Part shown: positions 1 to 4,782 of the stretch, piece after piece
How the letters are laid out: every line of letters starts with the position of its first letter
How positions within the stretch are numbered: position 1 is the stretch's first letter
NCBI GenBank assembly: GCA_017885175.1
Contig: JAFNGP010000093.1
Coordinates: 1-5,347 of the forward strand
DNA from: a bacterium
GTDB lineage: Bacteria > Krumholzibacteriota > Krumholzibacteriia > Krumholzibacteriales > Krumholzibacteriaceae
Reading direction: 5' to 3'
Length of the DNA: 5,347 nucleotides
Translations under genes and position numbers: made by a program
Notes under the pieces: generated by a model
The model's database searches: none
Seen by the model: the letters and a program-made list of their open reading frames with translations, nothing else
What the model was told of the DNA's origin: nothing

Positions 1-470
1 CGGCGGCAGCCCTCGGCCATCTCGTCGGGGGTCGCGCCCTTCCCGATCTTCGCGAGGAGCTCCGGGTCTCCCGTTTCGACGCCGTAGTAGATGATCTTGA
101 GCCCCTTGTCGGCGAGAACCTTCATCTCGGCGGCCGATTTCTTGAGAAGATTCCCCGGCGTCGCGTACGCCGTCACGCGCTGGAGCTGCGGAAACGACTT
201 GTAGAGGTGATCGAGAATACGCTCGAGCGAGCGTACCGGCAGGACGAACGCGTCGCCGTCGGCGAGAAACACGCGGCGCACGTGCGGCACGAGGGCCGCT
301 GCCTCGTCGATCTCGGCCTTGACTTCATCCCAGGGCTTCGCGCGGAATCGCTTCCCGCGATACATGTAGCAGAAGAGGCAGCCGTTGTGCGAGCAGCCTT
401 CCGTCACCTGGAAGATGAGGGAGGCCGCTTCGCTCGGGGGCCGGTAAACGGGCTCGATGTAGTTCGGCAT
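1..470 (-). CDS. Radical SAM protein, N-terminal part (cut by window edge)
   Basis: The reverse strand reads without a stop from an ATG at 468-470 to the window edge, giving 156 residues. Residues 25-37 read GCSHNGCLFCYMY, with Cys26, Cys31 and Cys34 placed to ligate a [4Fe-4S] cluster in a CX4CX2C spacing, one residue longer than the classic CX3CX2C. Further on come VFLADGDAFVLP (about 70-80) and YYGVETGDPELL (about 130-141); the latter resembles the G(I/V)E(S/T)G SAM-contact segment of COG1032-type radical SAM enzymes. Such enzymes cleave S-adenosylmethionine to a 5'-deoxyadenosyl radical; the substrate cannot be told. The opening YRPPSEAASLIFQVTEGC is typical of a conserved family of unknown function that lacks an N-terminal cobalamin domain. 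The start is firm: an in-frame TAA lies at 504-506, no other start codon intervenes, and a GAGGA-like ribosome site precedes the ATG. It diverges from the AsmA-like gene. The C-terminal part lies outside the window. Confidence 0.9.
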   Translation of the reverse strand, partial: MPNYIEPVYRPPSEAASLIFQVTEGCSHNGCLFCYMYRGKRFRAKPWDEVKAEIDEAAALVPHVRRVFLADGDAFVLPVRSLERILDHLYKSFPQLQRVTAYATPGNLLKKSAAEMKVLADKGLKIIYYGVETGDPELLAKIGKGATPDEMAEGCR

Positions 471-519
471 GGTGCTGATCCTCGGCGCTCGACTCGGCGC
501 CCGTTAAGCCACGAAGGAA

Positions 520-548
520 ATAGTAATCGAGCGTAGGGGGCATTTCAA
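520..548 (-). promoter_or_regulatory. Predicted sigma-70-type promoter for the radical SAM gene
   Basis: On the minus strand TTGAAA (543-548, 5 of 6 to TTGACA) is followed after exactly 17 bases by TACTAT (520-525, 4 of 6 to TATAAT). Transcription would start near 512, leaving a leader of roughly 40 bases before the ATG at 470. Placement and spacing are good; use of this site is inferred from sequence only. Confidence 0.5.
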
Positions 549-549
549 G

Positions 550-577
550 TTGAAAGCCCCGCCCGAAGTGCGATAGA
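550..577 (+). promoter_or_regulatory. Weak candidate promoter for the AsmA-like gene
   Basis: TTGAAA (550-555) is followed after 16 bases by GATAGA (572-577), which matches TATAAT at only 3 of 6 positions. Its -35 hexamer lies one base from the -35 of the divergent radical SAM promoter, so both hexamers form a single palindrome. The -10 is poor, so this could be an activator-dependent promoter or chance. Confidence 0.3.
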
Positions 578-627
578 GTCCCCGGGAAAACATGCAGGCA
601 AGACGATGGGAATCGTAATGACGGGAT

Positions 628-632
628 GGTGA
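628..632 (+). promoter_or_regulatory. Ribosome binding site favouring the ATG at 635
   Basis: GGTGA can pair with five bases of the 16S rRNA 3' end (complement of TCACC) and sits at a workable distance from the ATG at 635. The in-frame ATG at 626 has no comparable site in front of it. This is why the shorter AsmA-like start was chosen; the difference is only three residues. Confidence 0.4.
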
Positions 633-634
633 GT

Positions 635-2947
635 ATGGCACGGAAAGGACGCAATCTCCTGATCACGCTCTGTGTGGTCGTCGGTCTCTTCGTGGTCGCG
701 GCGGTGGGGGTTCGGCTCTTTCTCACGCGCGACAAGCTGCTCGCGGTGATCGTTCCGCGCGTCGAGAAGGCGCTCGACGCCAAGGTGTCGATCGGAGATA
801 TCGGGGTCAATTTCCCGTTCGGCCTCGGGGTCGACATCACGGCGCTCTCGTTCGAGAAGACGCTTCCCGATACGAGCGCCCTCGCATTCACCTCCGAGAA
901 GGTGACGGTGCGCTCGTCCCTCATGTCGCTCCTGAAGCGGAAGCCCGAGATCAAGTCCGCCGACGTCCAGGGGGGCGCGGTGACGGTGACGAACGCAAAA
1001 AAGGGGCGCGAGATCAAGATCCTCGGGCTCGGCGCGCGCTTTTCGATGAAGCCGGCGGGGGAGACGTTCGCGCTGAGCGCGAGGGCGCTCGCCGATTCGG
1101 TGCTCGTGTCGGCCATCGGCGCTCCGCCGGCGATGACGCTCGAGAAGGTCGGCTTCGACGGCGAGATGGAGGGGGACCGCGATTTCACGAGAATCGTCAT
1201 CAAGGAGTCGAGGGTGAGCTGGGGCGATATCGCGGCGGCGAAGATCAAGGGAGAGGTGACCAACGTCAAGACGGAGCCCCGCGTGGCTCTGGCCGTAACG
1301 TCGGACGACAAGCCGCTTGCGCCGGTTCTCGAGCGTATCCGGAATTTCAGGCTCGGCGAGCTCGCGCCGGAGAGGCGGCAGGCGGTCGAAACCCTGCCGC
1401 CGCAGACCCCCGTCGAGTTCTCGGGCGGCACGTTCGGCTTCAACGCGCAGGTCGAAGGGCTCGCGAAGGAGCCTCTCGCGATGAACGTCTCGTTCGAAGG
1501 CAATCTCAAGGATGCGTCGATGAAGGCCGGGGAGCTCGCTTCGATCGATAAGATGAACGCCGTGTTCAAGGGACAGGGCGTCGCGCTCGCGTGGCAGGGA
1601 CTCTTCCCGGGTCCGGGGAAGCCCGCGACGCCCGCCGAGATCAGCATGGCATGGCAGGCTGTCAGGCTCGAAGCCACCCTCGAGATGGAGGGGGGCAATT
1701 TCGTGCTGCGGACGCCCGCCGCGCAGGGCGGCGCCGCGGAGCCGGGTTCCGGCGTTTCCGCGCCGCCGCTGCGCATCTCCTCGATGAAGGCGCGCGTCGA
1801 AGTCTCGGGCCCGGACGTGAAGAAGATATCGGGAGATTTCATGATCGGTTCGTCCCCGTTCCGGTTCGACGGGTCGATGCTCAACATCATGCCCGCGTCC
1901 GCCGAGCTCGCCCTCGTCGCGCGGAAGCTGCTCGCCGCGGGGCAGAAACAGATCCCCGATCCCGGCACGCTCCTCGACGGGCTCGTAAACGCCCCCGTCG
2001 TGAAATTCGAAATAGCGGGCCGCTCGTTCGACGCGCGGCCGTACCAGAAGCCGCTCTTCGGCGCCGCGGAGAAGGATGCGACCCCGGCCGCGCAGGCGCA
2101 GGGTTCCGCGACGGCTGGGGCGGGCGGCCCCGCCGCTCTCCTCCTTCTGAAGAACACGGCCTTCACGGCGAAGCTCGATTCCGTCATCGCGCGCGAGGCG
2201 GTCGTCACGGCGCTCGAGGCGAAAGGCGCGATCCGGGACGGCCGCGTCAGGATCGAGCCCGTGACGTTCTCCTACGCCGGAGGGAAGGGCTCGGCGGTCG
2301 TGAGCTCCGACGTTCGCAGGAGCGCGCGCGTGGAGACGAAGATCGATCTCTCGGCGGAAGGGATCGAGGCGGCTCAGGCCCTCGGGAGAATCAGCTCCCG
2401 GGGGGATATGGTCCAGGGGAAATTCTCCTTCAAATCGAACGGCACCCTCGCGACGGGCCCCGGCGTCAAGACGCTCATGGCGTTCTCCGCCGCGGGCTCC
2501 GCGCTTTCGAGCAAGGGCTCCGTGAGCATCGGTAATTTTCTCGAACCGCTCTCGAAGATCCCGGGCTTCGACGTCGCCCCGTTCAGGGAATTCAATTTCA
2601 GCGAATGGAAGGGAAACTTCATCGTGAAGGACGGGCGCTTCATCACGAACGACTGGAAGGTCGGCTCATCCCGGGGCGACTGGTCGATCAAGGGGTCGTT
2701 CGGATTCGACGGCACGCTCGACTACGCCGTGCATCTCGTCATCCCGGCCGCGGTGCAGGCGCAGATGAAGGATATCGACAGGTACAAGGCCGCTTTCGAT
2801 CTCATGCGAGACAAGAGCGGCGACCTCGTTCTCGATATTCAAGTCGGGGGCACCTCGAGGCGTCCGTCAGCCACGCTCGATCTCTCGAAGGCGAAGAGCA
2901 AGGCGCAGGAAAGGGCGATCGAGGGATTGAAAAAGCTCCTGAGGTGA
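635..2947 (+). CDS. AsmA-family membrane-anchored protein
   Basis: This 770-residue protein opens with a basic segment (MARKGRN) and one hydrophobic helix at about residues 7-30, an uncleaved membrane anchor that would leave the rest in the periplasm. Right after it, residues 31-75 follow the AsmA N-terminal pattern: a DKLLAVIVPRVEKAL helix, then KVSIGDIGVNFPFGLGVDITALSFEK. The body is beta-rich, with two Ala/Gly/Pro-rich linkers near 358-378 and 478-500. Residues about 527-755 look like an AsmA-like C-terminal region, with IRDGRVRIEPVTFSYAGGKG and later VKDGRFITNDWKVGSSRGDW, then a final SRRPSATLDLSKAKSKAQ segment. AsmA, TamB and YhdP relatives are linked to phospholipid movement between inner and outer membrane; a like role here is inference. 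It diverges from the radical SAM gene and converges on the lipoprotein gene. An alternative ATG at 626 adds three residues. No truncation or frameshift was seen. Confidence 0.88.
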   Translation: MARKGRNLLITLCVVVGLFVVAAVGVRLFLTRDKLLAVIVPRVEKALDAKVSIGDIGVNFPFGLGVDITALSFEKTLPDTSALAFTSEKVTVRSSLMSLLKRKPEIKSADVQGGAVTVTNAKKGREIKILGLGARFSMKPAGETFALSARALADSVLVSAIGAPPAMTLEKVGFDGEMEGDRDFTRIVIKESRVSWGDIAAAKIKGEVTNVKTEPRVALAVTSDDKPLAPVLERIRNFRLGELAPERRQAVETLPPQTPVEFSGGTFGFNAQVEGLAKEPLAMNVSFEGNLKDASMKAGELASIDKMNAVFKGQGVALAWQGLFPGPGKPATPAEISMAWQAVRLEATLEMEGGNFVLRTPAAQGGAAEPGSGVSAPPLRISSMKARVEVSGPDVKKISGDFMIGSSPFRFDGSMLNIMPASAELALVARKLLAAGQKQIPDPGTLLDGLVNAPVVKFEIAGRSFDARPYQKPLFGAAEKDATPAAQAQGSATAGAGGPAALLLLKNTAFTAKLDSVIAREAVVTALEAKGAIRDGRVRIEPVTFSYAGGKGSAVVSSDVRRSARVETKIDLSAEGIEAAQALGRISSRGDMVQGKFSFKSNGTLATGPGVKTLMAFSAAGSALSSKGSVSIGNFLEPLSKIPGFDVAPFREFNFSEWKGNFIVKDGRFITNDWKVGSSRGDWSIKGSFGFDGTLDYAVHLVIPAAVQAQMKDIDRYKAAFDLMRDKSGDLVLDIQVGGTSRRPSATLDLSKAKSKAQERAIEGLKKLLR

Positions 2948-2948
2948 T

Positions 2949-2962
2949 CCGCCGGCCGGCGG
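2949..2962. repeat. 14-base perfect palindrome after the AsmA-like gene
   Basis: CCGCCGGCCGGCGG is its own reverse complement and starts one base after the TGA of the AsmA-like gene. Without a loop it makes a poor hairpin. It may be part of the 3' structure of the transcript or a chance product of high GC. Confidence 0.4.
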
Positions 2963-2974
2963 CTGGAAAAGCGA

Positions 2975-3020
2975 CGGCCCCCCGGGATGCGCGGCGTGTC
3001 CGCGCAATCCCGAGGGGCCG
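2975..3020. terminator. Long hairpin between convergent genes, probable shared terminator
   Basis: The left arm 2975-2988 pairs with 3007-3020 at 13 of 14 positions (one C/A mismatch). Inside it GCGCGG (2989-2994) pairs perfectly with CCGCGC (3000-3005) around a five-base loop, with one bulged A at 3006. The total is about 19 pairs, nearly all G:C. On the minus strand the stem is followed within a few bases by TTTT (2967-2970), which suits an intrinsic terminator for the lipoprotein gene. On the plus strand only AACCTTGC follows, so stopping of the AsmA-like transcript would be weaker or need Rho. Confidence 0.65.
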
Positions 3021-3053
3021 AACCTTGCTATACCCCGTATATGATCGTCAATC

Positions 3054-3884
3054 CTAGTAGTTGATGGCCGCCTCGCGACCGGTCACGTTGACGATCGGGA
3101 ATCCGACGTCGCACGAGGCGATGCCGAGCGAGCCGTTCGGATTGGCGTCGAACTTGAACGACAGGTTCTGCAGATCCTCGAGCAGCAGCAGGTCGAACGA
3201 CGCGACCAGAACGGGCTCGGGACCGTACATCGGCCTGTTGAAGCTGAGCGCCATGCCGGCGAAGAGATCGCCGAGGGTGACGGCGACGTGCTCGGGGATC
3301 GTTACGCTCGTGATCGCGTACTGCGAGCCCGCGTCGAGATCCGCGTTGTCCACGTCGGTGATGCGCAGTTTGAACTCGGTCGCCTGCGCGCAGTTCACAT
3401 TTTCCTCATCGAGCATGATGAAGATGTAGCAATTGACCGGCGTCCACGAAGCCGTGGCGGACGTGCACACGCTCGCGGAACCGTCGAAGAAAACGGCGAG
3501 CGACGGATTCGACGCGACGTCGACGCTCATGTCGAACACCTTGTCGAGCGACTGCGGCGTGGGGGAGCTGTCGGTGACGCGCACATCGAAGCTGAAATCG
3601 CCGGCGGCGATCATGACACCGGAAATCTTGCCGTCGGGCGTGAGAACGATACCTTCCGGCAGAGGATTGCTTGCCGGAGCAAGCGTCCAGGTATAGGGCG
3701 CCGTACCGCCCTGAACCGCCAGGGTAGTGTTATACGGAGAACACGTGTAGGCAACCGGAACCGCAGCGGTCGTGATCTCGAAATCGACGTGCGGCTTCGG
3801 AGGCGTCGGGGTCGTATCATCCGAACATGCCGCGAGCATGGACAGAAGGACAAGACCCGTAAAAAGCGCGAAAACCTTCCTCAT
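3054..3884 (-). CDS. Lipoprotein with a putative Ig-like (He_PIG-type) domain
   Basis: A protein of 276 residues. Residues 1-20 form an SPII signal: basic MRK, a hydrophobic stretch, then lipobox L17-A18-A19-C20, so Cys20 should be lipidated. A Thr/Pro-rich linker follows (about 21-33). Residues about 37-122 match the putative Ig pattern of He_PIG domains: GGTAPYTWTL, then LPEGIVLTPDGKISG, then AGDFSFDVRVTDSS. Residues 123-276 begin with SLAVFFDGSASVC and look like another beta-sandwich with four cysteines (140, 152, 165, 258), possibly disulfide-bonded; I do not recognise this half. Ser at +2 after the lipidated Cys fits outer-membrane sorting by the enterobacterial rule, which may not hold here. 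Ligand and role are unknown. The start at 3884 is chosen over an upstream in-frame ATG at 3908 because AAGGAGGT precedes it by five bases. A sigma-54 promoter lies just upstream and a hairpin terminator downstream. Confidence 0.85.
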   Translation of the reverse strand: MRKVFALFTGLVLLSMLAACSDDTTPTPPKPHVDFEITTAAVPVAYTCSPYNTTLAVQGGTAPYTWTLAPASNPLPEGIVLTPDGKISGVMIAAGDFSFDVRVTDSSPTPQSLDKVFDMSVDVASNPSLAVFFDGSASVCTSATASWTPVNCYIFIMLDEENVNCAQATEFKLRITDVDNADLDAGSQYAITSVTIPEHVAVTLGDLFAGMALSFNRPMYGPEPVLVASFDLLLLEDLQNLSFKFDANPNGSLGIASCDVGFPIVNVTGREAAINY

Positions 3885-3889
3885 CTCGG

Positions 3890-3897
3890 ACCTCCTT
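3890..3897 (-). promoter_or_regulatory. Strong ribosome binding site deciding the lipoprotein start
   Basis: On the minus strand AAGGAGGT is followed by a five-base spacer and the ATG at 3882-3884. It overlaps the upstream portion of the longer reading frame that begins at 3908, so the eight extra N-terminal residues of that frame are ruled out as the main start. Confidence 0.85.
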
Positions 3898-3943
3898 TTC
3901 CTTTCCAAGTTTCAAATCCTGTTAACCCCTCGGTAGTGCTTTC

Positions 3944-3959
3944 AGCAAGGCGTGTGCCA
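3944..3959 (-). promoter_or_regulatory. Sigma-54 (RpoN) -24/-12 promoter for the lipoprotein gene
   Basis: Read on the minus strand this is TGGCAC-ACGCC-TTGCT, a full match to the sigma-54 core TGGCAC-N5-TTGCW, with GG and GC elements 12 bases apart. It points at the lipoprotein gene. Transcription would start near 3933 and give a leader of about 49 bases carrying the AAGGAGGT ribosome site. Sigma-54 promoters need an AAA+ enhancer-binding protein; I saw no convincing upstream inverted-repeat binding site or IHF site between here and lemA. Confidence 0.75.
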
Positions 3960-4118
3960 TGAGGTTTTGCACCCAGGCGTAGTCGCGCATCTTATTGTCG
4001 GTAAATGGGTTATTCTTAATCGGTGATTTCTCGCGATGGGCCGGAGTTGCCCGCGCATTCTCATTATGCCACGGATAGGCGGGATGGGTATCTCGATTCT
4101 GAGTTGCGGAGCGGCGCT

Positions 4119-4180
4119 CCCCGGCGCCCTTCGCATTCCCCGGCGCCGGTCCGTCCGGTTGCGCTTGTGTCGGCGCCGGT
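4119..4180 (+). repeat. Three GGCGCC-centred repeats upstream of lemA
   Basis: CCCCGGCGCC occurs at 4119-4128 and 4138-4147, 19 bases apart. CGGCGCCGGT occurs at 4141-4150 and again at 4171-4180, exactly 30 bases apart. The cores are palindromic, and a further small inverted repeat GGAGC-GGC-GCTCC lies at 4108-4120. The last copy falls between the candidate -35 and -10 of lemA. They could be operator sites for a dimeric regulator or simple GC-rich redundancy. Confidence 0.45.
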
Positions 4181-4212
4181 ATTCTATTACCATATACAGG
4201 GCTCTTTCGAAC

Positions 4213-4218
4213 GGAGGT
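4213..4218 (+). promoter_or_regulatory. Ribosome binding site deciding the lemA start
   Basis: GGAGGT lies five bases before the ATG at 4224. This sets the lemA start and rejects an upstream extension of the same frame to about 4023. The context GGAGGTCCGNGATG is the same as at the divergent lipoprotein gene. Confidence 0.85.
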
Positions 4219-4223
4219 CCGCG

Positions 4224-4775
4224 ATGATCGTGATAGTGCTGATAATCCTCGTCGTGCTCGTTATCGCCGCGATAGCGATTTTCAACAATCTCGTCGTTCT
4301 GAGGAAGCGCTGCGACAGCGGGTGGGCGCAGATCGACGTGCAGCTCAAGCGGCGATACGACCTGATCCCGAATCTCGTCGAAACGGTGAAGGGATACCTC
4401 AAGCACGAGCGCGAGGTGCTCGAGAACGTGACGAAGGCCCGCCAGCAGGCGATCGACGTCACGGGCGTCAAGGAGCAGGCCAAGGCGGAGAACATGCTCA
4501 CGAGCACGCTCCGGTCGCTCTTCGCGGTCGCCGAAAGTTACCCCGATCTCAAGGCGAACCAGAATATGCTCGCCCTCCAGGAGGAGCTCGCCTCGACGGA
4601 GAACAAGATTTCTTTCTCGCGGCAGCACTACAACGACGTCGTTCTCGACTACAACACGAAGATCGAGCAGGTTCCGGCGAACATCTTCGCCACGATCTTC
4701 AACTTCAAGGCGCGCGAATTCTTCGAGGTCGAGGATCCGGCCGAGAAGACGCCGCCGAAGGTGAGCTTCACGTAA
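4224..4775 (+). CDS. lemA: LemA family protein
   Basis: A protein of 183 residues, close to the usual LemA length of about 185. Residues 1-20 form one hydrophobic N-terminal helix (IVIVLIILVVLVIAAIAIF). Then comes the family signature: NNLVVLRKRCDSGWAQIDVQ (21-40), LKRRYDLIPNLVETVKGY (41-58), and later ENKISFSRQHYNDVVLDYNT and the closing EFFEVEDPAEKTPPKVSF. The rest is helical and should form the LemA bundle. The molecular role of LemA is not settled; the protein is membrane-anchored and its gene is often found beside htpX or repeat-containing TPM-domain genes. Here it is followed after 7 bases by htpX, with its TAA inside the htpX ribosome site, so the two are probably co-transcribed and co-translated. 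Composition matches its neighbours and no defect is seen. Confidence 0.95.
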   Translation: MIVIVLIILVVLVIAAIAIFNNLVVLRKRCDSGWAQIDVQLKRRYDLIPNLVETVKGYLKHEREVLENVTKARQQAIDVTGVKEQAKAENMLTSTLRSLFAVAESYPDLKANQNMLALQEELASTENKISFSRQHYNDVVLDYNTKIEQVPANIFATIFNFKAREFFEVEDPAEKTPPKVSFT

Positions 4776-4778
4776 GGA
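4774..4778 (+). promoter_or_regulatory. htpX ribosome binding site overlapping the lemA stop
   Basis: AAGGA at 4774-4778 includes the last two bases of the lemA TAA (4773-4775) and lies four bases before the htpX ATG at 4783. Ribosomes finishing lemA would end on this site, which favours translational coupling of the pair. Confidence 0.65.
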
Positions 4779-4782
4779 TGTA

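Larger units (their letters stand above)
3885..4223. other. Divergent intergenic region between lipoprotein gene and lemA
   Basis: This 339-base gap has two parts. The half next to the lipoprotein gene (about 3900-4020) is about 47% GC and holds the sigma-54 promoter. The half next to lemA is GC-rich with GGCGCC-centred repeats (4119-4180), and ends in an AT-rich patch (4180-4198) before the lemA ribosome site. A possible lemA promoter is TTGTGT (4165-4170), 17 bases, TACCAT (4188-4193), with weak hexamers; TATTAC and TATACA nearby are alternatives. No RNA gene was recognised. A plus-strand frame through part of this gap joins lemA, but it has no ribosome site and its product looks non-native. 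Confidence 0.6.

Noticed and set aside
325..2208. Long open frame (627 codons) on the minus strand opposite the AsmA-like gene
   Set aside because: It is a high-GC shadow: the product is Ser/Ala/Pro-rich low-complexity sequence with no recognisable domain. It lies wholly opposite genuine coding sequence on the plus strand and also overlaps the radical SAM start in another frame.
1591..2535. Plus-strand 314-codon frame inside the AsmA-like gene
   Set aside because: Arg/Gly/Ala-rich out-of-frame product in a GC-rich gene; no domain and no separate start signals.
3288..3962. Plus-strand 224-codon frame opposite the lipoprotein gene
   Set aside because: Arg-rich shadow; the opposite strand has a clear lipobox, Ig-like pattern, ribosome site and promoter.
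4119..4180. CRISPR-like array
   Set aside because: The repeats are only about 10 bases, have unequal spacing (19 and 30) and just three copies, so they do not resemble a CRISPR array.
4023..4223. N-terminal extension of lemA by about 67 residues
   Set aside because: The true start at 4224 has GGAGGT five bases upstream and begins directly with the hydrophobic anchor expected of LemA. The extension is Arg/Pro-rich, crosses the repeat region and has no counterpart in the family.
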